Notes under the pieces: generated by a model
What the model was told of the DNA's origin: nothing
Seen by the model: the letters and a program-made list of their open reading frames with translations, nothing else
Database searches by the model: none
Assembly (NCBI GenBank): GCA_037367405.1
Contig: JAZKJV010006054.1
Location: 62,001-126,000 of the forward strand
Direction: 5' to 3'
DNA: 64,000 nucleotides
Source: Ottelia alismoides
Taxonomy: Eukaryota > Streptophyta > Magnoliopsida > Alismatales > Hydrocharitaceae
Shown: positions 1 to 9,975 of the stretch, in pieces
Layout: each line of letters starts with the position of its first letter
How positions within the stretch are numbered: the stretch's first letter is position 1
Translations under genes and position numbers: made by a program

Positions 1-2
1 TT

Positions 3-620
3 GCATTTGCAGTAAACCGGGTGAGTCAATTTATGGAGCAGCCTAGGCAAGTTCATATGGATGCCTTGTACATGATATTGAGATATCTGAAGTCCTCCCC
101 AGGCATAGGGTTGCTATTCAGGAAAGATACAGATCTGTCTATTTCAGCTTGTGCAGATGCAGACTATGCAGGATGTCCAAGAGATCGTAAATCTACTTCT
201 GGATTTGCTATCTTCATAGGAAGCTCTTTAGTTTCTTGGAAAAACAAGAAACAGACTGTTGTGGCGAGATCCAGTGCTGAATCCGAGTACAGAGCCATGG
301 CACAAGCAAACGCAGAGATGATGTGGGTGAGAGCAGTCTTAGAAGATTTGAATGTAGATGTCTCCTTGCCTATGAATCTCCAATGTGACAATCAGGCAGC
401 ATTGTTTATTGCCAATAATCCGGCCTTCCATGAGAGGACAAAGCACATCGAGGTGGATTGTCATTATACTAGAGACATGATTCAAAAGGGCTTCATTTCT
501 ACTTCTCATGTCAGTTCAGAGGACCAGACTGCTGATATATTCAACAAGCCATTGCTCAGAGGACCTTTCCAGAGATGTTCTTCCAAGCTGAGCATGATAG
601 ATATCTATGCTCCATCTTGA
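3..620 (+). CDS. Ty1/copia pol, C-terminal RNase H domain (5' end outside window)
   Basis: End of a Ty1/copia polyprotein. RNase H degrades the RNA strand of the RNA/DNA hybrid during reverse transcription. The frame is open from base 3 without an internal stop, so the gene continues to the left; the first in-frame GTG is at 21 and is not a real start. Visible landmarks in order are SQFMEQPRQVHMDA at the end of the RT connection, ADADYAG with the first catalytic Asp, SSAESEYRAMA with the Glu, QCDNQAALFIANNPAF with the next Asp, and HERTKHIEVDCHYTRD. The usual copia C-terminus SKLSMIDIYAPS follows. The stop TGA at 618-620 runs into the polypurine tract (618-627), directly before the LTR. This is the least damaged RNase H in the window. 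Confidence 0.9.
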   Translation, partial: AFAVNRVSQFMEQPRQVHMDALYMILRYLKSSPGIGLLFRKDTDLSISACADADYAGCPRDRKSTSGFAIFIGSSLVSWKNKKQTVVARSSAESEYRAMAQANAEMMWVRAVLEDLNVDVSLPMNLQCDNQAALFIANNPAFHERTKHIEVDCHYTRDMIQKGFISTSHVSSEDQTADIFNKPLLRGPFQRCSSKLSMIDIYAPS

Positions 621-627
621 GGGGGAG

Positions 628-776
628 TGTAGAGGTTATATTATGTTATGATGTACTGCTCTGTATTTCCTATTTATATAACGTACGTCTATGTAATTTA
701 CCCAAGGGTTTTCTCTCTATATAAGAGACCCGAGGGCTCTATGGAATAACACATTAGAGTTTCAATTACTCTAACA
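628..776 (+). repeat. 3' LTR of the first copia element
   Basis: A 149-bp LTR that starts TGTAGAGG immediately after a purine tract (gagggggag, ending at 627) and ends CTCTAACA. It contains a TATA-like tctatataagag near 714-725. Such short LTRs are known from Ale/Retrofit-type copia lineages; the lineage is an inference. The base after the LTR (777) is already inside the RNase H gene of a second, oppositely oriented copia, so this element inserted into the other one. The expected 5-bp target duplication would be aatag (777-781); its partner lies left of the window. Confidence 0.85.
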
Positions 777-777
777 A

Positions 778-2540
778 ATAGGGCTTCCTGGTTATCACAT
801 TGTAGATGCATAGGAAGAGGTACATCTATATGTAAATATGCTAGTACTGCTCGAACCCACATCATTTCTGTACAAGTTTGTGCCATAGCCCTATATTCAA
901 ACTCATTACTAGACATGGCAACCACAACTTGCTTCTTACTCTTCAAAGAGACAAGAGAGCTACCAACAAAAACCGCAAAGCCCGAAGTGGACTTTCTTTC
1001 CTTTGGACATCCTGCATAGTCTGCATCAGCACATGCAGAAATAGTAAGTACTACCCCTTTTCTGAATAATAATCCCGCACCTGGAGGAGACTTAAGGTAC
1101 CTTAATATCATATATACAACATCCATTGTACCTGTCGAGGTTGCTCTATGAATTGACTCACCCGACTAACTGCAAATGAGATATCTGACATGATTATAGT
1201 AACATAAAGAAGCTTTCCCACTACTTCTCTGTATCTTCTCCTATCCACCCCCTCTGTATCATCATCATATAACCTCATACTAGGATCCATAGGAGTGGTA
1301 GCAGGTCGACATCCAATCATTCCCGTCTCAACTAGCATATCTGTCACATACTTTTGTTGGGTCATCACAAGACCTTGCTGATTTCTGGAACATTCTAACC
1401 CCAAGAGATATCGTAGGATGCCAAGATCTTTGGTAACAAACTGTTGGCCCAGAAATTCCTTTGTCCTTTTTTAATCCATGCACATCATTACTTGTAACTA
1501 GTATATCAACAAATACCATAATAGCCAGTGTACCTCTGGGAGTTCTCTGTACAAACAATGAGTAATTTGCATTCGACCTCTGAAATCCCTGCTTCTCAAT
1601 TAAATCCGAGAGCTTCTGAAACCATGCCCTTGGACTCTGTTTAAGGCCATATATTGCCTTATGAAGTCCGCAAACTTGTGGATACCCCCCCTCAGTAGCA
1701 AACCCAGGAGGCTACTGTATGTAGACTTCTTCCTGCAGATCGTCATACAGAAAGGCATTTTTAACATCAAGCTGAAAGAGAGGCCAATCACATACCACAA
1801 CTACAAAAAAGAAGAATTTGTAGAGTGGAATGATGAGCAACCGACAAGAATGTGTCCAGATAATCCATTCCATATGTCTGAGTAAAGCTACGAGCAACCA
1901 GTCTGACTTTATACCTATCCAGACTCCCATCTGCATGGTGTTTAACAATAAGCACCCACTTGCAACTGACAACAAATGCTCCACTAGGGGCATGAACCAA
2001 ACTGCATGTACCACGCGACTGTAGGGCAACAATCTCTTCTTCCATAGCTAGGCGCCACCGACTATCCTTCAAAATCTCCTGATAATTTTGTGGAATGTCC
2101 ACAACAAACAACACAATAGCAAATTTTCTGAATTCTCTAGTTAAGCGATAAAAGGAAACCTTGGAGGCAAAAGGATATCTTGTACAGCTACGCTTCTGTT
2201 CCGAAGCACAGTAGGTATGTTCAAATCATCAATCTCTATGTCCATTCCCTGTAGAGAACCCTGCTCAGGCAAAGTATCAAGCCCATCATTAGGAACAATG
2301 TATTCAGAACATACTTTATGCGTGCTAGATGATGAACGGTGTTCATGAGCAGAAGCAAGCCGGCGTGTATTGTAATGTGGCAACGGTGAGCTGAGGGAGA
2401 GGAGGAGGTGAAGGTGATGTTGGTGGCAGTGGTGGCATGTGGATTTCATCATCGAAGTCTGACGAAGTCAACCGATCACCTGTAGGAGAGAAGTACATCA
2501 CAGACTCGAAAAAGGTGACATCAACGCTAACATAATACTT
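778..2540 (-). pseudogene. Copia 2A reverse transcriptase and RNase H, broken
   Basis: RT copies the element RNA into DNA. The blocks lie in order on the - strand: a linker rich in His, Ser and Pro (2141-2543), the RT fingers (1788-2114), a RT segment with the DVKNAFLY motif (around 1712-1790), the catalytic region (1328-1558) and the RT end/RNase H (698-1404). At least three frame changes separate them. The usual YVDD catalytic box reads FVD followed by ILVT near 1500-1515. One GAT codon of the pair is missing, so one of the two catalytic aspartates is gone by an in-frame 3-bp deletion. RNase H stops at CDNQEALF where the first element inserted. Confidence 0.85.
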
Positions 2541-3500
2541 CATGCACAGTGGGTCATAACATCTATACCCTTTTTATGTCCTGGAGTACCCAATAAAAAC
2601 ACATTTGACGGCTCTAGGATAGAACTTGTCAAACTTGGAGACAACTGGTGAACAAAGGCAACCGGGCCAAAAATACGAGTGAGTGAGAACAATTCTTGCT
2701 CAGGAAATGTAAAAGAAAAGGGAACTTTTTCACCCAAGACAGACGGGGGCATGCGATTCACAAGATAATATGCTGTAAGAACAACATCACCCCAAAAAGA
2801 ATGCAGAGCACGACTCTGATTGATGAGAGTTATGGTAACATCAAGCAAATGGCAATGCTTTCTCTCCACCACACCATTTTGCTGGGAAGTATAGGCACAC
2901 GATGCTTGATGAATAATACCATGAGTTAAAAAGAAATTGGAGAGAGCATGGGTACAGAATTCCAAAGCATTGTCAGTTCTCACAAATTTCACAGATGAAG
3001 AAAACACATTCTGTATTTCATTGATAAAGTTTTAGATAACATCTCCTGCTTCAGATTTATTCTTTAATAAAAAGATCCATGACAAATGAGTGAAATTATC
3101 GACATTAACAAGATAAAACCTATGTCCCTGATGATCGGGAACATGACTTGGACCCCAAATATCAATATGAAATAACTCGAAATTGGAGCTATTGCTCCGA
3201 CTCTGACGACAAGGGAAGGTAGACCGATGATGCTTCCCCAACTGACATGCCTTACACTGGAAGAACGAGTGTGGAGAATCTGAGGCAGAACACGCCATAT
3301 TTTCTAGATCGGAAGATGACCAAAGCGCATGTGACATGTAAAGGGTGAGACAGATTCAACAGAATGGGAGGAAAGACTAGCATAGGGGGTTCGAACCAAG
3401 CGACAGAGGACGCCCTTCTTATAGCCACAACCAATCACCTTGCCCGTAAGGATGTCCTGAAATACAAGAGAAGATGGCCAAAAATAGCTCGACAATGTAG
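2540..3500 (-). pseudogene. Copia 2A integrase, broken
   Basis: Integrase joins element DNA to the chromosome. Visible on the - strand are the zinc-binding pre-core segment with CKACQLGKHHRSTFP (about 3195-3270), the core start FHIDIWGPSHVPDHQG with the first Asp, RTDNALEFCT with the second Asp, and TSQQNGVVERKH with the Glu. All three core acidic residues are present. The gene is split by a stop/frameshift near 3007-3032 (a TAA follows the EAGDVI motif) and by another around 3300-3340, so no intact integrase can be made. The C-terminal VFGPVAFVHQLSP-type segment is at 2600-2690. Confidence 0.85.
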
Positions 3501-3599
3501 ATCCTTCGTAATCTGACTAATAGATAACAAATTCATAGAAAATTCATGTGCATGTAACACATTCTGTAGATGCATAGAAGGTGCCAAGCTAATCTCCCC

Positions 3600-4365
3600 C
3601 TATCCTGTGATAAGTTAATGAATCCCATCTGCTATAACTACAGTCCTCCCTGGAGGAACCTGTCTGTACGCTGTAAGTTGACCTCTGTCTCCACACAAGT
3701 GATGTGTAGCACCAGAGTCCATAATCCATTCTGTAACATCAGATCTACTACAACTAGTAAGGGCATAAGTACTACATGAGGTACTAGAAGATGCTGAAGC
3801 AACCACGCCTGAGTGACTTCCCAAGGCAGATGAAGAAGCAATGGGTCTGGCATGAGGCATAATATCCCTCAATCGTCTACAAGTTCATCAAATCTATGAT
3901 CCGAAGAGGGAGTTACCGATGACTCAACCTGCTCAGCTACTCGAGTGGATGCAGGAAAGCCATGCTTAGAATATCATGTATCTTGTGAATGTCCAGAACG
4001 ATGTCAGTAAGTGCAGGGCTGACGAATATGGCCTCCTTTGCCACGGGATGCACATCGACGAAATGAGGAAGAATCTCCTCAACCTCGGAGGCATCCATCG
4101 CTGAAGAAGTCTGACTGGGAGCAGTGGATGGGACAATAATCCTGCTGAGCCTGCGGAAAGCTTCCTTCATAGGAGGAATCGTAGCATCCGCTAGAATCTG
4201 GGAATGAGCAACCTCATACTCAGGATCAAGGGCTGCTAGGAATACACCAGCCATGGTGGCATTCCTATGTCTTCTGCTGCTGAGGAGTAGACGCGAGAGG
4301 CATGAAGCAGTGGAGCTTCTCAAACATCCCACGTAAGGATGTATAAAACAGATCAAATATAGCAC
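3600..4365 (-). pseudogene. Copia 2A partial gag and protease
   Basis: Aspartic protease segment with EWIMDSGATHHLCGDRG (about 3690-3735), the DSG triad being the active-site signature. It is preceded on the - strand by a gag stretch with VFLAALDPEYEVAHSQILADATIPP (3937-4365, read in two pieces here). The gag zinc-knuckle region around 3960-4080 is degraded; I do not see a clean C-x2-C-x4-H-x4-C. The N-terminal third of gag is missing because the element joins another copy at about 4366. Confidence 0.8.
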
Positions 4366-4512
4366 GCTAATGTAAGTCTTTGGTGATTTGGCTAAAAGAC
4401 AGTAAATTCATAGAAAAATCAGGAGCATAAAGAACATTCTATAGACGCATTGCCGAAGTCAACTACACCTCCCCTTGTCTAGTAATGTGGGAGTGGGTCC
4501 CATCTGCTATGG

Positions 4513-5652
4513 CTACAGATCTTCATGGTTGAATTGATATGTATACACTAAACTGTCCTCTAAAACTACAAAGATGGGTGAAGCTCCTGAGTCCATAATC
4601 CATTCTGACAAATCTGCTCTGTAACAACTAGTAAAAGCATATGCAGTAGCTGATGTGATGGCAGATGCAGATATAACTACCTTTGAAGATCCTGAAGGAG
4701 CAGTAGATGACCCAGGTGCATGCATAATCTCTCTCAGTTGTGCCACAAGCTCATCGAACCTTTGATCAAAAGTGGGAGGAGGAACACTGACTGGCTAAGT
4801 CTGCTATGCAATACGAGCTGAAGTAGGAAAGCCATGCTTGGAGTAGCATGTATCCTCAGAATAACCTGGCCTATGGTAGTAAGTGCACAGCTGACGGGGT
4901 CTCGACTACCCCCTCCCCTGCCACAAGTACTACGCCCTCGGTACTGCATAGAACTGCCTCTACCACGAGATGCGACCATAATCAAAGAAGTCTATGACCG
5001 ATGAGTAGTACCACCAAGTGCTATATGGAGCCTACTCAATCTGCAGTATGCCTCCTCTATTGGAGGTATAGTGGCATTAGTAAGGATCTGTGAATCTGTG
5101 ATCGAGCTGCATCATATTCAGGATCAAGAGCTGGTAGAAAGACTCCGGTCATCGCCGAATCTCTGTAAGCCTTGAGCTGTTCTGACGAAGCAACCAAGGG
5201 AATGAAACCATGAAGCTTCTCAAACATACCCCTGAGAGAAGTGTAAAGGATATGGAAAGGACGTTCGCTTTGCTTAGATGTGGAGATATCATGCTGAAGT
5301 TGCAGTATCTTCGACTCATTCTTTGCTTGCAAATAAGTAGCGGTGAGGATGCCCTACATCGTGTTCGCGATGGGCCGACTCAGAATATCATTGGCTATCT
5401 CCACGAACACCATCCCATACAACCAGACACTCACATATGACTCAACTGCTTCCCACAAGGCATTAACCCCAATCTTGTCGATTGGTTCATCCTACATCAG
5501 AACGTGCTTCTTACTGTTGCATTGCATTAGGCTCATGAATTGCATAGTCCGTAACTCGTATTAGTCCCATCCATCTTGACAATGGGTGCTGAACCTTTGA
5601 AGGCACCCGAGGATGGAATGTCGACCTTAGAGTTGACCTTATTGTCCGACAT
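4513..5652 (-). pseudogene. Copia 2B gag and protease, frameshifted
   Basis: The gag start ATG is best placed at 5652-5650, because the following residues (MSDNKV..., then VKMDGTN) match the gag start of the full-length copia at 14754. Blocks on the - strand are the gag N-terminus (5460-5652), QLQHDISTSKQSERPFHILY (about 5240-5320), VFLPALDPEYDAA (about 5110-5160), a degraded zinc-knuckle zone (4830-4900) and the protease EWIMDSGAS (about 4590-4620). In most relatives the last motif continues HHLCGD, but here the frame shifts just after DSGAS. Several frame breaks make this non-coding. Confidence 0.8.
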
Positions 5653-6119
5653 GATGATGACTACTATGAAGACTGTGGCTGCAGACAAGGAAGAACGTAT
5701 TTACACATACATACATGAAGTTGGTTGTGGGTGTAGACTCATACCACAACCTCTTCCATTCGAACAAGGCTTCTCCGGGTAACTAGAGTGATTTAGATGA
5801 TCAAAATCACCCTAAAAACATCAAAAAACAGATTGAACAATGGATAAATTGCTCCCTTTGGGCGGCGAGGAAGCTGATAGGTCTCCCCACTTGGGGGCGA
5901 CGACAATGGCAATGGCAATCGGCTAATGCCGCTGCTGCATACGGCGGGCGGTACCGATCGGCTACTAGTACTGCTGCTTGTGGCTGGCGATGATGACAGT
6001 GATTGGCTGTCGTTGCAGCTGCTCATGGGTCGATGGTAGCAGTGAGCGGGTAGGGCTTTAGGTGAGGAAGAGGCGCTAGGACATGGGCTCCAGTTTAGGA
6101 CCGCCACTCTGATCCAAAG

Positions 6120-6263
6120 TGGAAAGGGAAAATGAATAGATGTGTTCTATTGTATTCCTAGGGCTCTCTTATATAGGAGAAAGGCCCTAAGATAAAATTA
6201 CATAAAGTAGACATAAGAATAAGAAATATGAATAAAGGACAAATAAAAACAACTTTCTTAACA
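6120..6263 (-). repeat. 5' LTR of copia 2B, with degraded primer-binding site
   Basis: On the - strand the 144-bp repeat begins TGTTAAGAAAG (at 6263) and ends CCCTTTCCA (at 6120). A TATA-like tcctatataagaga lies at about 6168-6181. Next to it on the inside, positions 6108-6118 give a degraded match to the tRNA-Met primer-binding site (GGATCAGAG instead of GGTATCAGAG). No 3' LTR is in the window. Confidence 0.75.
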
Positions 6264-6654
6264 ACACCAATATCTTTCCAATTATCCAGCTAAAAACAAA
6301 ATCCTCTCCGCTGCCCAGAATTTGTTGCAATACCTTCACCATCTCCGGAATAATCTTCCTAATGCCTTGCCAAAGAGATGATGGTGTACGCATGTTGTCG
6401 ACTGCCAACGATCCGTGAATATCATATATACTTCACAACAAGCAACACACAAAATTATCATAGTCTCCTCACAAACATAGTATCCACTTGCAAGGAGAGC
6501 CTTATTCATCCATTCCACCTTTAGGATGCCCATACCCCCATCTCTTCTTCGACCTCGTGACAATTTCCCAATCAATAAGATGAATCTCCCTTTTCTCCCG
6601 TCTGAACAAAAGAACCTTCTCATCAATGCCTTAATCATTGTATGTACCCCCACT
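6264..6654 (-). pseudogene. L1-type LINE ORF2, C-terminal fragment
   Basis: On the - strand the protein fragment GGMGILKVEWMNKALLA followed by SSLWQGIRKIIPE resembles the region between RT and the terminal zinc-finger (zf-RVT) of plant L1 elements. A clear relative sits at 59890-61056, with VTRPKREGGLGVRRVEVVN. It is the downstream continuation of the L1 at 12569-14279: the two pieces are separated by a retroelement array bounded by the same 5-bp duplication GGAAG. Stops and frameshifts are present. The fragment is cut at 6263 by the copia 2B LTR. Confidence 0.7.
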
Positions 6655-6659
6655 GGAAG

Positions 6660-6969
6660 TGTTAGAAAATATGATGCGGAAGCGTATCAGAGAAATAAAT
6701 ATAAAACATTAAGAACATGAGATTTAACGTGGAACCCTACTCCCTAAGGAACGGGATGAAACCACGGTAGAACGCCTCAAAAGGTTGATAGTCTATTGCT
6801 TTTCTCAATGGTTACATGGGGTGAGGGGCTTCTTATATAACCCTCATGGAGTTTCCATATCTCCCAACTGCTAGATGTGGGACTAAAGACTTGGATGTGG
6901 TAAATGAATCATGGAGTGATATATTTACCCATCTCCTACATAAGTGATGCATAACCAAATATTCCAACA
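6660..6969 (-). repeat. Family B LTR, copy 1 (3' LTR of the array)
   Basis: A 310-bp LTR with termini TGTTAGAAAATATG and ATATTCCAACA on the + strand. It is followed by ctccccctcaaggtgg, the complement of a polypurine tract. A TATA-like cttcttatataaccc lies at about 6828-6842. It is nearly identical to the LTRs at 9664 and 12253, and an inverted copy opens the + strand element at 29473. Confidence 0.85.
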
Positions 6970-9663
6970 CTCCCCCTCAAGGTGGAGCATGCAATGCTCA
7001 GCTTGGACAAACAGAAAGAAACTCAACTCACGCTACACGACACTACAAACAATATCAACTCAACGCGCACAACTGTCGGCTGCTGTCGAGGACGTTGCTT
7101 CTCATGCCGTGCAGGTAAGGAGGATGAACGTGCTGGAGCATGAGTCAAACTGAATCTTCTCATCAGAGAGCATGTGATCTGTACTGCGCCTGTCAAAGTC
7201 ATTGCAACTGGAGTGAGTCTCTTTACGGAGAACTCTGACCCGCTACAAAAATGTGGACAACTGCTCCATTTCTGAAAGTTGGCCGAAAAGTGCATCGCTA
7301 ATTATCCATGCGTAGATCTCTGAAGATTGGTCTCTCATAGGGACCTCGAAGTGGGTTCTCTCTCACAGGAATCTCGGAAGGATTTCGTATTGGAGTTCAC
7401 GATTGCTTGAGAATGGAGTCTGAAGAAGTCTCCTTGTCGGAGAACTAGGTCTCTCCCATCTGACACAAAGAATGGTACTCTACTCTGGAGTCCCTATGAA
7501 ACCACCTGAAAACCCTAGCCAACACGGCATAGGGAATGAGATCTCTATTCTTGAGCAAGGTTACAAAAGTCGGTAGTCGGTACTTGGTAGGTCAGGTCAC
7601 TGACTAAGGATTAATCGGCAGTCGGATGATTAATCGGATTTAGTCGGGCTTTAATCGGCTTTGAGTTTTTAAATATACAAACCATTTTTATATGTATATT
7701 ATTATATATTTACATAGATTTATATATATTTTTACTATAATAATGAATAAAAAAAGTAATTGAATTTAAATAAAATATTAAGCATATTAGAATAAGTTTG
7801 TTTTTAAAAAAGTAAAAAATATGGTATCTCCTAGAAAAACCATTGTTGACTAGTGGACCTAGTCGGAATTAGTCGGTACTCGGTCAGCCACCCCATTGAC
7901 TAGACTAGTCGGACCTACTAGTCGGGCTAGTCGGGTGACTTTTACAACATTGCTCTTGAGTCCTTATGGAACACATGGAAACTCTGGCTGACAAAACAAG
8001 AATGATGGGGACCAAGCCAAATGATGGCATACATGTGCACATCTGAAAAAGACCACATACATGTATGCGTCTGAAACTGAAGACTCGGAACCAATTTGAC
8101 GTTGATTTTGAATATATGACAACTGTAGAGTCTGAACAATCCGACTGGTCTAGAATCTAACATCTGAATCTGGAACAGACTTGTGACTCTACTAATACTC
8201 CCCCTTTCTCCCATACTGGTCGGAATGAAGACATCGACCAAGTTGGGAGAAGACACATGAAGACGGGGAGAAATACAACAATAAGACGATCACATTTCAA
8301 TATTTTCTTTTTTTCGATTTTCAAATTATTTTTTTTGCTTAGCCGCTCCTTTTTTGGCTATTCTTTTCTCTTTTTTTCCTCTTTTCTTTTTTTGAATCAT
8401 CCTTTTTTTTAAATTACGCATGCCTCTTTTTTTGTACGCGCCTTTTTTTCTTCTTCTCTCTCTTTTTAGAGAATATGCACCCCTTTTTTTATTTTTTTAA
8501 TTGGGCATGTCTTCCTCACCCTCATATATCCCCTTTTTTTAACTTCTTGGCCCAAAATAGACCCAAAAACTACAACATAAAAAATTAGACCCCTTTTTCT
8601 CCTCTTTTTTTTCCGAGTTGGACCGAATAACTAACAGCCCGTTTGGGTTCGTAGAAATATTGTAGTCGAGATTTTTTTTAAATGTCGTCCTCCTTGCAGA
8701 ACCAAAATAGGGTTCCCCGATGGTCGTTCTTTCTTTTTTTTAACGAGCACTGCTGCCACTGCTTCTGTAGGGGAGCGTCGATGCATTCTGAATCTGCTGG
8801 TGGAGATCTTGCCGCTTGGAGATCGTGATCGGAAGATGGGGAGCACGAGTCCGCCACTGGGATGCTGGGAGTACCAGGAGGCCGCCGCCCGCTGGAGAAT
8901 GGAGCAGGCGCTTGCGGTAGCTCGGCTCGATCTCGCACCACCTGCGCGAGAGAAGTGTATCGGAGGTATCGCCTAGTGGAGAAGAGTCTAGATGCCGCCT
9001 TGCGGCGACCTGGAGATAGGGCTTCGTTGACTTCTTGGCTGCGACCATGGCTACAAGTTTTCGATTCGAGCGGAGTTGGGACTGCGCGAGTGCCGTGCAA
9101 GGAGGATCATTAGCTGGAGGGAACCCTGGAGGTTCTGCCTGCTGCTTGAAGATCATTGCTGCTGGAAGGAGCCGCCTGGAGGGTCGAGATCAGGGCTCGA
9201 GATAGAGTTGCGTGGCTCATGATGCATCACCGAGCCTCCGCCTAGAGAGAGAGGCGGCTGGAGATGGAGGCTCCACCTGGAGACAAAGGCGGCTGGAGAT
9301 GGAGGTTGTACTTCTCCTCCAAGCTAGGGTTCCCTGGTACCTGGAGATACGTACTTGAACTTCAATCTGGCGAAGCGTGCCTGGTTGATGTTGATCTTTC
9401 CTGGAAGAGGATGCACGCGAGATGGAGGCTCCACCTCAAAAATCTGGCATAGATGATGATCTTCGGATTTAAATTGGGGACATATATGATATTCATTGTC
9501 GATGGCTAAATAGATGTACGAGAATCTCTAAAATACATAGAAATTAGGGTTTTATGACACCCTAGAACTCTTGAACATATCTCAAATAAATTTCAGAAAA
9601 TCGAATCTCGAATAATAAATTTTCAAGAACATATCCTCGAGAATCGAACCCGCACTGATACCG
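6970..9663 (-). other. Family B internal region 1, with inserted hAT element
   Basis: 2694 bp between two LTRs. After subtracting the hAT insertion and its duplicated target (405 bp) it equals the length of the second unit. It holds T-rich tracts (8297-8480) and a GC-rich stretch (8700-9460). The longest - strand frame (8678-9100, 140 aa, Arg/Ser/Pro-rich, starting MHGTRAVPTPLESKTC) has a same-length counterpart in unit 2 (11278-11700), but I recognise no domain and doubt that it is a gene. The right end carries a tRNA-Met primer site (gataccgtg before the LTR at 9664). Confidence 0.75.
7556..7952. mobile_element. hAT-type miniature element, AGTCGG family, copy 1
   Basis: 397 bp, starting CAAGGTTACAAAAGTCGG and ending GTGACTTTTACAACATTG; the ends are imperfect inverted repeats. 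It is flanked by TTCTTGAG (7548-7555) and CTCTTGAG (7953-7960), an 8-bp target duplication with one mismatch. Both subterminal regions are packed with AGTCGG, GACTAG and CCGACT-type motifs, while the middle is AT-rich (7660-7830). The corresponding place in unit 2 of the array lacks it. No ORF. The 8-bp duplication and CA-type ends fit the hAT superfamily. Confidence 0.88.
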
Positions 9664-9975
9664 TGTTAGAAAATATGATGCGGAAGCGTATCAGAGAAAT
9701 AAAGATAAAACATTAAGAACAACATGATTTAACGTGGAACCCTACTCCCTAGGGGGGGGGGGTGAAACCGCGGGAGAATGCCTCAAAGGGCTGATAGGCT
9801 ATTGCTTTTCTCAATGGATACATAGGGTGAGGGGCTTCTTATATAGCCCTCACGAAGTCTCCATGTCTCCCAACTGGCAGATGTGTGACTAAAGACTTGG
9901 ATGTGGTAAATGGATTCTGGAGTGATCCATTTACCCATCTTCCACATAAGTGATGCATAACCAAATACTCCAACA
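9664..9975 (-). repeat. Family B LTR, copy 2 (shared central LTR)
   Basis: A 312-bp LTR (TGTTAGAA to TACTCCAACA) shared by both internal regions. It is distinguished by a run of ten G at about 9754-9763 where the other copies have mixed sequence. It is followed by ctcccctcaagttgg, the complement of the second polypurine tract, which is one C shorter than in copy 1. Confidence 0.85.

Larger units (their letters stand above)
777..4365 (-). mobile_element. Copia element 2A, truncated remnant
   Basis: Reading on the - strand, this stretch holds the second half of gag, protease, integrase, RT and most of RNase H of a Ty1/copia element. It is cut at both ends: at 777 by the LTR of the first copia (RNase H stops after the CDNQEALF motif) and at about 4366 by a junction with a second partial copy, 2B. 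No LTR of its own is visible. It is broken by several frameshifts and is a dead element. The three coding blocks are listed separately. Confidence 0.85.
4371..6263 (-). mobile_element. Copia element 2B, 5' half only (LTR, gag, protease)
   Basis: The 5' half of a second - strand copia: LTR (6120-6263), leader (5653-6119), gag and protease (4513-5652) and the first residues after protease (4371-4510). It then joins abruptly to the middle of gag of element 2A at about 4366-4371. The two gag-protease copies differ at many positions, so this is not a recent local duplication. It looks like recombination or nested insertion between two different family members. Confidence 0.8.

Noticed and set aside
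9754..9763. Run of ten G in the central family B LTR, and another at 28541-28553
   Set aside because: Homopolymer expansion or sequencing uncertainty; no supporting quadruplex pattern of several G runs.
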